Positions 7,345-14,931 are shown, counted from the first letter of the stretch. The stretch is 41,897 nt of DNA from Dehalococcoidia bacterium (GCA_009692925.1 SHYG01000012.1:1-41897), one strand, 5' to 3'. A program made the numbers and translations. The notes: generated by a model from the sequence alone, not told the origin.

Positions 7345-7419
7345 GCGGGCGTAACTCAGTGGTAGAGTGTGTGCTTCCCAAGCACAAAGTCGTGGGTTCG
7401 AATCCCATCGCCCGCTCCA
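7345..7419 (+). tRNA. tRNA-Gly (anticodon CCC), CCA encoded
   Basis: Complete cloverleaf: acceptor GCGGGCG pairs with CGCCCGC (7345-7351, 7409-7415), D arm ACTC/GAGT, anticodon stem TGTGC/GCACA with loop TTCCCAA (anticodon CCC, reads GGG), and T loop TTCGAAT. Discriminator T at 7416 is followed by an encoded CCA. Confidence 0.95.
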
Positions 7420-7611
7420 AACCGCTCCCGAACCGCCAGGCCCTGGCCACCGCCTCAAAGCGCATCACCCGGCGCACCACCCCCAACCGGGGGTTGACAA
7501 GCCCCCAGCCACCTGCTGAAATGAATCCAGCTTCCGCAAGTTCAGCCGCGCCAGCGCGACGGACCAGCGGGGGCACGAGCACAGGCCAAGCACACCGGGA
7601 GGGACCGCATC

Positions 7612-8418
7612 ATGGTGGTAGTCGATACCCATTGCCACGCCTCACTGACCTGGTTTGAGCCGGTGGAGATCCTGCTGGACCAGATGTCCCGCAACGACGT
7701 GGACAAGGCGGCGCTCATCCAAATTCGGGGGCAGTACGACAACTCCTACATTCTGGAGTGCGTGCGCCGCTTCCCCGGCCGGTTCTCCGCGGTGGTCATT
7801 GTGGACCACGCCCGCGTCGGCGCTCCCCAGCGGCTGGAGGAGTGGACCAAGCAGGGCGCGGAGGGAATTCGCCTCACGCCCACGGACCGCTCTCCCGGCC
7901 GGGACCCCCTGGCCATCTGGCGCAAGGCGGCGGAGCTGGGAGTTCCCGTCAGCAGCGGCGGCAGCCTGGAGGAGTTCGCCTCGGCGGGGTTTGAAAGCAT
8001 CATTAAAGAGTTTCCCACCCTGAAGATCATCATCGAGCACCTGGGCGGCGTCGGTCGCAACTACCTCGCCCGCACGACCAATCCGTCATCCTTAGAGACC
8101 TACAAGCGGGTGCTGGCCCTGGCCAAGTACCCCAACGCCTACATGAAGGTGCCTGGCCTGGGCGAGTTCTGCCCGCGGCCTCAGCCCCTGATTCAGCCAA
8201 TGCCCTTTGCGGAGATTCCGCCCCTGGTGGAGATGGCGGTGGCGGCCTTTGGCCCCCGGCGGCTGATGTGGGGCAGCGACTTCCCTCCGGTGGCCAACCG
8301 GGAGGGATACCACAACGCCCTGCGGTTTCCCATGCAGAGCGTGGACTTTGGCGGCGATGCAAATAAAGAGTGGGTGTTCGGCGGCACCGCGGCCACCCTG
8401 TGGAAGTTCCCGAGTTAA
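7612..8418 (+). CDS. Amidohydrolase family 2 (TIM-barrel metal hydrolase)
   Basis: A 268-residue Amidohydro_2 protein. The N-terminal DTHCH (residues 5-9) supplies two metal-binding histidines, IIEHLGG (about residues 141-147) the next, and MWGSDFPP (about 220-228) the catalytic aspartate at the barrel end. Family members are metal-dependent decarboxylases or hydrolases of aromatic and lactone intermediates (the ACMS decarboxylase/gamma-resorcylate decarboxylase group and PDC hydrolases), so a role in breakdown of aromatic acids is plausible. Start is ATG 7612 after GGGA. It is slightly shorter than typical members (about 280-320). Followed by a palindromic repeat and the FAH-family gene in the same direction. 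Confidence 0.85.
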   Translation: MVVVDTHCHASLTWFEPVEILLDQMSRNDVDKAALIQIRGQYDNSYILECVRRFPGRFSAVVIVDHARVGAPQRLEEWTKQGAEGIRLTPTDRSPGRDPLAIWRKAAELGVPVSSGGSLEEFASAGFESIIKEFPTLKIIIEHLGGVGRNYLARTTNPSSLETYKRVLALAKYPNAYMKVPGLGEFCPRPQPLIQPMPFAEIPPLVEMAVAAFGPRRLMWGSDFPPVANREGYHNALRFPMQSVDFGGDANKEWVFGGTAATLWKFPS

Positions 8419-8445
8419 GTTCCGGGGCTAAGAATCCGACAGATA

Positions 8446-8520
8446 ACCCCAGAGAGCACGGAGAGCCCAGAGAGCTACGATTGGTTCTCCAATATCTCAA
8501 CGGTCTTCGCGCTCTGCGGT
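8446..8520. repeat. Interspersed palindromic repeat, copy 2
   Basis: It shares an interior with copy 1: CAGAGAG-CTACG-TTGG, then ATCTCA-CGGTCT, ending CTCTGCGGTG. The outer arms ACCCCAGAGAGC and GCGCTCTGCGGT are imperfectly complementary. Confidence 0.65.
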
Positions 8521-8554
8521 GAATTTTCGGCTATGTTCTAAGGAGGAAGCAGCA

Positions 8555-9490
8555 ATGAAGCTGGTACTGTTCGACGATTACAAGCTGGGAGTCATCAAGG
8601 GCAACAGTGTGGTGGACGTGCGTCCCGCGGTGGCGGACCTCGTCCACACCTCGCCGCAAGACCTGATGACCCAACTCATCCGCAACTTTGACCGATACCG
8701 CGGCCCCATGGAGGAGCTGGTCAGGAGCGCCCGGGGGGTCTCCCTGCGCCAGGTGCGACTGCGGGCGCCCCTGCCTGCGCCGACGCGCATCGTGGCCATG
8801 GCGGTGAACTACATGGAGCACGGCACCCGGCAGAAGGGCGCCGACATTGACGCCTTCCTCAAGTCGGCTAGCACCGTCATCGGTGACGGCGACACGGTGG
8901 TGCTGCCCGATGTCCAGCCCACCGTCTTTGAGCAAGAGGCGGAGCTGGGGCTGATCATCGGCAAGAAGGCCAGCAAGGTGAAGCCCGAGGAGGCTTACGA
9001 CTACATCTTCGGCTACACCAACTTCATCGACGTGTCGGCCCGCGGGTTCCGGCCGGAGAACCGCCCCAGCTTCTTCTGGGGCAAGAGCTGGGACACCTTC
9101 GGCCCCATGGGCCCGGCCGTTGTCACCGCCGACGAGATTGCCGACCCCATGAACCTGAACGTCAAGTGCTGGATCAACGGCAAGCTGTACCAGGATTACC
9201 CCACCAGCGACATGGCCAACGACATCCCGCATCTGATGGAGTGGGCCACCTGGATCACCACGCTGCAACCGGGCGACCTGGTGGCCTGCGGCACCAACCA
9301 CACTGGACTCTGCGCCATCCAGAACGGCGACCGCATTGAGGTGGAGACCCAGGGGCTGGGGCGGCTGACGGTGCAGGTTAAGGACGAGTTGGGCCGCGAG
9401 TGGCCCCGCATGCCCCGGCGAGAAAAAACCCCGGAGCAGATTAAGGCCATCGGCGGGCCGGCGTCCTTTGAGCGCCTGGGCAAGCGCTAG
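8555..9490 (+). CDS. Fumarylacetoacetate hydrolase (FAH) family protein
   Basis: The 311-residue product begins at ATG 8555, chosen over ATG 8519 because AAGGAGG sits just before 8555. The N-terminal small domain (KLVLFDDYKLGVIKGNSVVDV) precedes the catalytic FAH domain: FEQEAELGLIIGKKA (metal-binding Glu pair, about residue 130), YIFGYTNFIDVSARG, KSWDTFGPMGPAVV and GDLVACGTNHTG near the end. Family members use Mg/Mn to cut C-C bonds in fumarylpyruvate-like or acylpyruvate products, or isomerise/decarboxylate catechol ring-cleavage products. With the amidohydrolase next to it, this suggests an aromatic degradation branch. No signal peptide. Confidence 0.9.
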   Translation: MKLVLFDDYKLGVIKGNSVVDVRPAVADLVHTSPQDLMTQLIRNFDRYRGPMEELVRSARGVSLRQVRLRAPLPAPTRIVAMAVNYMEHGTRQKGADIDAFLKSASTVIGDGDTVVLPDVQPTVFEQEAELGLIIGKKASKVKPEEAYDYIFGYTNFIDVSARGFRPENRPSFFWGKSWDTFGPMGPAVVTADEIADPMNLNVKCWINGKLYQDYPTSDMANDIPHLMEWATWITTLQPGDLVACGTNHTGLCAIQNGDRIEVETQGLGRLTVQVKDELGREWPRMPRREKTPEQIKAIGGPASFERLGKR

Positions 9491-9530
9491 GCCATAACAA
9501 CCCACTCCACAAGAAATCCGAGGAAGCGCG

Positions 9531-9973
9531 ATGAATAAAAGGCTTATTCTTACCTGGATATTGGTTTTTGTCGCCTAGATGATCGGCGACTTTCTCATTC
9601 ATAGCTTGTTGCTGATAAACGATTACGCACTGCTGCCAGACCTCATGCGTACCGGGGTGGGAGCACAGAAATATCTTCCCTTTATGGTCCTGGCGCACGT
9701 GATAATGGCCGGGGCTTTCGCGTGGATCTACTCGCAAGGGGTGGCGGCGAAACCGTGGCTGCACCAGGGACTGCGCTACGGCAAGGCGGTGGCGCTGCTG
9801 ACTGTGGTGCCAACCTACAGATCTACTACGCGGTGCAGCCGCTGCCGGGAATGCTGGTGATCAAGCAGATAGTCTTCAGCGCCATTCTGGTGGCGCTGCT
9901 GGGCGTGCTGGTGGCGTTCCTGAACCGGGGTACTACTCCGGCAGCCACGCCTGAGACTCCGCACACCCACTAG
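9531..9973 (+). pseudogene. Decayed paralogue of the membrane protein at 10001
   Basis: Reading from ATG 9531 (MNKRLILTWILVFVA), the product matches the intact neighbour (MKKLLLTWVVVFIAW), but codon 16 is TAG (9576-9578) where the neighbour has Trp. Downstream the match continues (FLIHSLLLINDYALL; VLAHVIMAGAFAWIYS) until a 1-bp deletion near 9810-9822 moves the frame. The rest is read in another frame (IYYAVQPLPGMLVIKQI) to 9973. Two independent lesions against an intact tandem copy make this a clear pseudogene. An ATG directly after the TAG (9579) could restart translation, but the deletion remains. Confidence 0.9.
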
Positions 9974-10000
9974 CCTGACGGGAGAGGACACGTCTGTTAC

Positions 10001-10432
10001 ATGAAGAAGCTCCTCCTCACCTGGGTCGTGGTCTTCATCGCCTGGCAGGCGGGCAACTTCATCATCCACGGACTGCTGCTGTCCGGGGATTACGCGCAGC
10101 TCTCCGCCCTGATGCGGACTGAAGCGGAGTCAATGAAATACCTCCCGTGGGAGGTGCTGGCCCACGTGATAATGGCCGGGGCTTTTGCCTGGATCTACTC
10201 GCACGGGGTGACGGCGACGCCCTGGCTGCCCCAGGGGCTGCGCTTCGGCGTGGCGGCGGCGCTGCTGGCCACGGTGCCCCAATACCTGATCTACTACGCA
10301 GTGCAGCCCTTGCCGGGAATTCTGGTGGTTAAGCAGATTACTCACGAGGGTGTGCTCGTGGTGCTGCTGGGCGTGCTGGCAGCATTCCTGTACCGGCAGG
10401 CGCCAGCCCCGGAGGCTGCCAGCCAGAGCTAG
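10001..10432 (+). CDS. Predicted four-helix membrane protein
   Basis: A 143-residue protein with four hydrophobic segments, at about residues 4-25 (LLLTWVVVFIAWQAGNFIIHG), 48-67 (VLAHVIMAGAFAWIYSHG), 77-97 (AAALLATVPQYLIYYAVQP) and 108-130 (THEGVLVVLLGVLAAFLY). No named family is recognised. His in GNFIIHGLLL and in VLAHVIMAG is shared with the broken copy upstream, so these residues may matter. The cytoplasmic C-terminus is short. It ends inside a strong terminator that it shares with the convergent PAC2-family gene. It is the surviving member of a tandem duplication. Confidence 0.8.
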   Translation: MKKLLLTWVVVFIAWQAGNFIIHGLLLSGDYAQLSALMRTEAESMKYLPWEVLAHVIMAGAFAWIYSHGVTATPWLPQGLRFGVAAALLATVPQYLIYYAVQPLPGILVVKQITHEGVLVVLLGVLAAFLYRQAPAPEAASQS

Positions 10433-10479
10433 AAACTGCGGGCCCGCCCCGAAAATTCGGGGCGGGCCCGCAGTTTCTA
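10430..10479. terminator. Bidirectional terminator between convergent genes
   Basis: A 24-bp perfect stem beginning at the stop codon (TAGAAACTGCGGGCCCGCCC...), with only AA between the arms. It separates the membrane protein (+) from the PAC2 gene (-). T runs are short, so efficiency depends on stem strength. Confidence 0.75.
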
Positions 10480-10498
10480 CTCCTAAAGACACGCCACC

Positions 10499-11449
10499 TC
10501 AGCCCGCGGAAGGCAGGTCCGGCATGTTGCGCAGGATTTCCTCCAGGGTCTTGTCCAGCGACGGCGTCAGGTCCACCGGCTCCACGAAGGGAACAAAGTT
10601 GTAGTCTGCCCGCACCCGGTCAATGATCTCCTTGGCGCCGGGGTTGGAGGAGCCGATGCGGTCCAAGGTCTCCAACAGCGTGCGGGAGTCGTTGTCCCCC
10701 AGGGTTTGCAGCTCCGTGAGGTCCAGGTTCAGCTTGAACATGGCCTTGAGCCGGCGCAGGATGTCGTAGAAGGCCCGGTGGTCCCGGGAGATCCCCACCT
10801 GCTCGTTGTTGCCGGTGACAAAGGGATACATGGGCACCATCGCCCCCATGCGGAACATGGCAACGTCGGGGTGTTCAAAGTGGGCCAGGGTGACCAAAGC
10901 CATGCCGATAGTAGGGCCCTGGCGGCCCTCGCTGCCATAGTTGGAGAAGCGGAGACCGTACCGGTCCAAGTTCTCACGCATTCCCGCCTGGCTGTACACG
11001 CAGCTAATGCGCCGCTCCATCTCCGGAGGCGCGGGGCCATTGACTCCCTCCACCGCCACAGTCTGGTTGATGCCCAGCGTGCGCACTGCCTCAAAAAAGG
11101 CCTGGCCGTAGAGGTCCAACCGATACCACGGCTCCTCACCCAGGAACACTATCAGGCCGCCGCCGGCGTCGTAGAAGTTATTATCCCGCGCCATGTTGGC
11201 GCTGGGCAGGCCGTCGTGATAGGAGACCTGGGGCCGGTAGACGTCATGGGTGCCGGCCACCTGGAAAGGGTAGCATAGGGTGGTCACTTCCCGGGTCATC
11301 TCCCCAATCTTCCGGGCGCCCATCTTCTCAATGAGATAGCGCGGCAGGCGTCCCGAAATAGCGCCGCCGTTGGACCACTGCCGGCGCCACCCAGCAATCA
11401 TGTACTGGGCCGTCGGTTTTTCATTCAGGTTGATTAACGGGTCTGCCAT
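10499..11449 (-). CDS. PAC2 family protein
   Basis: A 316-residue soluble protein with the pattern of the PAC2 family (proteasome-assembly-chaperone-like proteins, also in bacteria without proteasomes): an N-terminal region with Gly-rich strands (MIAGWRRQWSNGGAISGRLPRYLIEKM), a middle VAVEGVNGPAPPE, then GPTIGMALVTLAHFE and a helical C-terminus. Roles of bacterial members are not settled. Start is ATG 11449, preceded by AGGTGA at good spacing. It is monocistronic and ends at a strong shared terminator. Confidence 0.65.
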   Translation of the reverse strand: MADPLINLNEKPTAQYMIAGWRRQWSNGGAISGRLPRYLIEKMGARKIGEMTREVTTLCYPFQVAGTHDVYRPQVSYHDGLPSANMARDNNFYDAGGGLIVFLGEEPWYRLDLYGQAFFEAVRTLGINQTVAVEGVNGPAPPEMERRISCVYSQAGMRENLDRYGLRFSNYGSEGRQGPTIGMALVTLAHFEHPDVAMFRMGAMVPMYPFVTGNNEQVGISRDHRAFYDILRRLKAMFKLNLDLTELQTLGDNDSRTLLETLDRIGSSNPGAKEIIDRVRADYNFVPFVEPVDLTPSLDKTLEEILRNMPDLPSAG

Positions 11450-11562
11450 TCAGCTCACCTCGCGTCTACGCTAGGCGCCCTTACCCGGAGGCATCCACCC
11501 TATGTTGGGAGCCACTCGGGAGGCACCGGGGGGCACTGACGATCTGCCGACAAGCCGTCATG

Positions 11563-11606
11563 TCCACCCCGCAATATGCAGCCTTTCGGGAATATCCTGG
11601 GGTGGA
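11563..11606. other. Imperfect hairpin in the 241-nt gap 11450-11690
   Basis: TCCACCCC (11563-11570) pairs with GGGGTGGA (11599-11606), with further short internal pairing (AATAT on both sides). The rest of the gap holds no gene that I can support; a minus-strand open frame across it has no ribosome site. Confidence 0.35.
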
Positions 11607-11690
11607 GATTGCCCTGATATTAGTGTAGCAGGGCGGCGGCGTTGATGAAATGGCAAAGTTTCAGCGGTTGTGGAGGAGTTCCGCCGCAAG

Positions 11691-12152
11691 CTAGTTTCGG
11701 GATATGCGGGATATGGAGGAAGCCACGCCCTCAGTCTGCTCGCTAACCAGGAAAGACGCCTGGTCATGCCCGTAGGGGGTCTCAAGGTCCGCGTCAAAGC
11801 GCTGGCCGCCAAACTCCCCCAGCAGCTCGTACTTCTGCTCGGTAGATAGCCGGCCGTCAAAGGCGTCACCATGCACCTTGCGCTGCTCCTCTCCGTTGAG
11901 GTACATCTCCACCGCCTGGAGCATCAAGGCCCGCAGCTCGTCCATGGAGACATGGGAGGTCGAGCGAAGAAACACATAACCCCAGCGGATCCCCAAATGT
12001 TCAAGCATGTCCAGTTGCCCAAGCCAATCGCCGGTATCCTCGACCATATGCCAGGATTGAAACTGTATAGATATAGGAACGGGCAGGAGCGTAGCCGTGT
12101 TCGGCGTGCGCCCCTGCCCTTCCACATCTGGCTCGATAGACGGCCCATCCAT
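11691..12152 (-). CDS. Hypothetical protein (about 153 aa)
   Basis: A start at ATG 12152 gives 153 residues; the longer frame to 12362 would overlap the dienelactone hydrolase gene. The recognisable body runs from SIQFQSWHMVEDTGDWLGQLDMLEHLGIRWGYVFLRST to the stop. It is an acidic, helix-rich protein with a conserved-looking middle (MDELRALMLQAVEMYLNGEE). No family is recognised and there is no membrane segment or signal. It lies 40 nt after the hydrolase gene on the same strand, so co-transcription is likely. The ribosome site is poor; a TATTGT sits shortly upstream, so a leaderless start is possible. The N-terminus is uncertain. Confidence 0.55.
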   Translation of the reverse strand: MDGPSIEPDVEGQGRTPNTATLLPVPISIQFQSWHMVEDTGDWLGQLDMLEHLGIRWGYVFLRSTSHVSMDELRALMLQAVEMYLNGEEQRKVHGDAFDGRLSTEQKYELLGEFGGQRFDADLETPYGHDQASFLVSEQTEGVASSISRISRN

Positions 12153-12192
12153 GTCCCTGGACAATAGTGAAGGGCGGGTCTGGCATTGGCCG

Positions 12193-13005
12193 TTACTTCC
12201 GGGCAGCGCCTGCCGCGGCCCGGGAGCGGGTTGCCCCGTTGGTGGGCGTCGCCTGAAGGTTCTGGCCAAAGAAGGCGATAACCTTGCCCCAAGCATCCAC
12301 CGCAGCTTCCTGCCGGTAGCTGGGCCGGTCCACGGCGAAGAAGCCGTGACCCGCCTTGTCATACCGATGGAACAGGTAGTTCTTCTTCAGCCGCTTCAGC
12401 TCCGCCTCGTGGGTGTTCACCTCGGCGGCGGTGGGCCGCTGGTCCTCGTTGCCGAAGATGCCCAGCAGCGGGCAGTTCAGGTCCTTGGTGTAGTCGATGG
12501 GCGCCACGGGCTGGGCAGCGTTAAGCTCGCCGGCGCGGGCGATCACGCCGCCGCCCCAGCAGTCCACCGCGGCGTTCACCGTGGGGATTCGGCAGGCCAC
12601 CAAGAAGGTCTGGCGTCCGCCGGAGCAGAAGCCGATGACCCCCACCTTGCCATTGGCGTAAGGCAGGGTTCGCAGATAGTTCATCGCCCCTTGCACGTCG
12701 CCTACGGAGCGGTCGTCGGGCATCCCGCCCTGGTCGCGAACGAAGCCGCTCAGCTTGGCGTGGTCATAGCCAAACCCGGTTTCGGCGCGCTGCCGGCAGT
12801 GCATGTCCGGAGATATGGTGGCAAAGCCGTTGTAGGCCAGCTTGCGCGCCATCTCCTTGGAAGCCTCGTCCCAGCCCGGCATGTGGTGGATTAGCACCAC
12901 GCTGGGGAAGGGGCCAGGCCCCAGGGGGCGGGCCAAGTAGGCATCAATCTCATCCCCGTTGTGACCCTTGATTCGGACGGTTTCCGCCAACATTCCCTCG
13001 TACAT
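12193..13005 (-). CDS. Dienelactone hydrolase family protein
   Basis: A 270-residue alpha/beta hydrolase. It shows VVLIHHMPGW after strand 3, the nucleophile elbow GFCSGGR with catalytic Cys, GNEDQRPT with the catalytic Asp, and AGHGFFAVDRP with the catalytic His: the Cys-Asp-His triad of carboxymethylenebutenolidase. This enzyme opens dienelactones in chlorocatechol and related aromatic degradation. The start was set at ATG 13005 because CAGGAGG is 8 nt before it; ATG 13011 lies only 2 nt from that site. It is divergent from the selenoprotein operon. Lys/Arg/Ala-rich tail (last about 20 residues) is unusual. Confidence 0.85.
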   Translation of the reverse strand: MYEGMLAETVRIKGHNGDEIDAYLARPLGPGPFPSVVLIHHMPGWDEASKEMARKLAYNGFATISPDMHCRQRAETGFGYDHAKLSGFVRDQGGMPDDRSVGDVQGAMNYLRTLPYANGKVGVIGFCSGGRQTFLVACRIPTVNAAVDCWGGGVIARAGELNAAQPVAPIDYTKDLNCPLLGIFGNEDQRPTAAEVNTHEAELKRLKKNYLFHRYDKAGHGFFAVDRPSYRQEAAVDAWGKVIAFFGQNLQATPTNGATRSRAAAGAARK

Positions 13006-13115
13006 ATCCATTTCCTCCTGCGGCCAAAGATAAGCGCTGCCGCTTGCCACAGCTTGGCCAGCGCCGGTGAGTGAAGGCTACCACCGGCGTCCAGGGGTGT
13101 CAACCGGGCCAAAAC

Positions 13116-13144
13116 TTGACGCCATAGGCCCTGCGCAATACACT
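13116..13144 (+). promoter_or_regulatory. Promoter of the selenoprotein operon
   Basis: TTGACG (13116-13121), exactly 17 nt, then TACACT (13139-13144), 37 nt before the ATG at 13181. This is one of the best sigma-70-like matches in the window. Confidence 0.65.
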
Positions 13145-13180
13145 CCCAGCCATCAGACACACCTTCAAGGAGGACTCAGT

Positions 13181-13741
13181 ATGGCAACCGAAATCTCCAC
13201 CATCGTCCTGCACCCCGCCGCGGAGGATGTGGCCCAGCAGCAGCAGCTGGCCCCGCGCCTGGACGCGCTCCAGGGCGCCACCGTGGCGTTGGTGGACAAC
13301 TGCAAGCGCAACGCCGATGTCTACCTGCAGGAGCTGGGCCGCCTGCTGCAAGCGCAGTACGGCGTGGCCCGGCTGGTCAACTACCGCAAGGACAGCCAGA
13401 GCCTGCCCACGCCGCCGGAGGTGATGGACCGGCTGGCCGCCCAGTGTGACGCCATCATTCATGCGGTGGCGGATTGAGGGTCCTGCACAGCGTGGGGTCT
13501 CCACGACGGAATAGAATACGAGAAGCGCGGCCGCGCCGCGGTGACGGTCATCACCGATGCCTTTATCCGGGCGGCCCAGAACCGGGCGCGGGCGCTGGGG
13601 CTAACCGAGCACCCAGTGGTAGTTATTAAGCATCCCATTGCCAGCATGAACCGGGACCAAGTAGTGCAATTGGCGCGCGGCAGCGTGGAGCAGGTGGCCC
13701 AAGGCCTGCTGGCGGCCGCTGGAGGAGCGGGCAATGACTAG
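13181..13741 (+). CDS. UGSC-motif selenoprotein (in-frame UGA at codon 99 = Sec)
   Basis: ATG 13181 follows AAGGAGG. The frame meets TGA at 13475-13477 and continues open for 87 more codons to TAG 13739-13741, giving 186 residues with Sec at position 99. The residues around the TGA read VAD-U-GSC-TAWG, the U-G-S-C motif of a known (seleno)protein family in which some members use Cys. Residues 28-98 (GATVALVDNCKRNADVYLQELG; CDAIIHAVAD) and 103-186 (GIEYEKRGRAAVTVITDAF; HPVVVIKHPIASMN) are parts of one alpha/beta domain, so the second half is not a separate gene. Sec and Cys could form a redox pair. A SECIS-like hairpin follows the UGA. The substrate is unknown. Ordinary annotation would report a 98-aa protein plus a fragment. 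Confidence 0.92.
13478..13510 (+). promoter_or_regulatory. Bacterial SECIS element
   Basis: Directly after the UGA, CGTGG (13491-13495) pairs with CCACG (13501-13505) around the loop GGTCT (13496-13500). A lower TCC/GGA pairing (13481-13483 with 13508-13510) is possible. The loop begins 18 nt after UGA. The E. coli fdhF SECIS, as I recall it, has the same GGUCU loop bases at the same distance, the site bound by SelB. Confidence 0.85.
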
Positions 13742-14849
13742 CCCAGCGCGCTCCCCTCGTCGCGGCCCGGCGGCAGCGGCGGCGCCCGTCGCAGCGCCGC
13801 GGGCCAGCCGCCTGAGCGTCTCCGGCTCGGTGCGGGACATCAACGACTACTACTATGCCAAGGGCTGGACCGACGGCCTGCCCATCATCCCCCCCACCCA
13901 GGATCTGGTGCTGGAGATGCTGGAGGCATCGCCGGTGACCATGAAGGCGGAGCAGGTGCTGGGCCGCCTGCCGCCGCTGAACGGCACCGTCACCGTGGAG
14001 AAGGTGGCGGTGAACTCGGTGATGGCGGGCTGCAAACCCGACTACTTCCCGGTGGTGCTGGCGGCGGTGAAGGCGGTGCTGCAGCCCCAGTTCAACGCCG
14101 GAGGCATTACCACCACCACCGGGGGCGCGGCGCCGGTGCTCCTGGTCAGCGGGCCCATTGCCCAAAGGCTGGGAATCAACAGCGGCACCGCGGTCTTTGG
14201 CTCCGGGCACCAGGCCAACGCAACCATCGGGAGGGCGCTGCGTTTAACCATGCGAAACCTGGGCGGGGCGGTGGCCGAGACCATGGAGAAGTCCACCCAC
14301 GGCTGGCCGGGCAAATACACCATGTGCTTTGCGGAGAACCAGCCGCGCTGCCCCTGGGAGCCGCTGCACGTGGCCCTGGGCTATCCCGCCGAGGCCAGCA
14401 TCGTCATCGTGGTGGCGGCCCGGGGCATTCACACGATGGTGGAGTCCAGCCAGGAGACGGGCGAGGGCGCGCTGGAGACCCTGGTAGCCTCCATGACCGC
14501 CGGGGGCATCTCCGGCTACTACTTCCAGGCCCGGGGCGCATCGCCGGTGGTGGTGCTGGGGCCGGAGCACGCCGCGGAGATTGCGGCGTCGGGCTATAGC
14601 CGCCAGGATGTGGTGGACTACCTGTTTGAGCACGTGCGACTGCCCATGGGCGTCATCAAGAACCGCGGGCACTACGGGGCGCGCTCCTGGCCCGCCGAGT
14701 ACGAGACCGCGCCCGACGACTTCATGGTGCCCCTGGTAGCCGACAGAAGCAAGTTCCTGGTGATGGTAGCCGGCGGCGACGGCCGGCACAGCTCCTGGTT
14801 CCCCGCCTGGTCTGCCACCCAGCGCGCGGTGGAGGTGGTGGAGGGGTAG
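13734..14849 (+). CDS. Conserved partner of the UGSC selenoprotein, function unknown
   Basis: A 371-residue protein whose ATG lies within the end of the selenoprotein gene (8-nt overlap ATGACTAG) after GGAGGAG, so the two are translationally coupled. After a low-complexity Ala/Pro/Arg N-terminus (residues 1-30), the conserved body starts at INDYYYAKGWTDGLPIIPPT and contains TVEKVAVNSVMAGCKPDYFP, GINSGTAVFGSGHQANATIG and WPGKYTMCFAEN. These Gly/Asn/Thr-rich loops look like an active site, and Cys in VMAGCKP and MCFAENQPRC could exchange with the selenoprotein. There is no membrane segment. I do not know its reaction; the tight linkage suggests that the two act together on one substrate. Confidence 0.8.
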   Translation: MTSPARSPRRGPAAAAAPVAAPRASRLSVSGSVRDINDYYYAKGWTDGLPIIPPTQDLVLEMLEASPVTMKAEQVLGRLPPLNGTVTVEKVAVNSVMAGCKPDYFPVVLAAVKAVLQPQFNAGGITTTTGGAAPVLLVSGPIAQRLGINSGTAVFGSGHQANATIGRALRLTMRNLGGAVAETMEKSTHGWPGKYTMCFAENQPRCPWEPLHVALGYPAEASIVIVVAARGIHTMVESSQETGEGALETLVASMTAGGISGYYFQARGASPVVVLGPEHAAEIAASGYSRQDVVDYLFEHVRLPMGVIKNRGHYGARSWPAEYETAPDDFMVPLVADRSKFLVMVAGGDGRHSSWFPAWSATQRAVEVVEG

Positions 14850-14876
14850 TATCAGAGTCCAGAATCTCCTGGTCTT

Positions 14877-14931
14877 CCCCTAATCTCCTGATCCCGGCAG
14901 GACTTTCAGGCCGGGATCAGGAGATTAGGGG
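14877..14931. repeat. Long perfect inverted repeat
   Basis: A 22-bp perfect stem, 14877-14898 (CCCCTAATCTCCTGATCCCGGC) with 14910-14931, and an 11-nt loop AGGACTTTCAG. It is placed between the selenoprotein operon and the GMC gene. There is no T tail, so it is a palindromic repeat or a structure-only terminator. Confidence 0.8.

Noticed and set aside
9576-9578. Recoding of the TAG in the membrane-protein copy (for example as pyrrolysine)
   Set aside because: The same copy also has a 1-bp deletion further on, and the intact neighbour has Trp at this position; decay explains both.
13475-13477. TGA as a true stop with two separate genes (13181-13477 and 13541-13741)
   Set aside because: The second part has no ribosome site, the sequence continues directly as GSC after the TGA, and a SECIS-like hairpin lies at the right distance.
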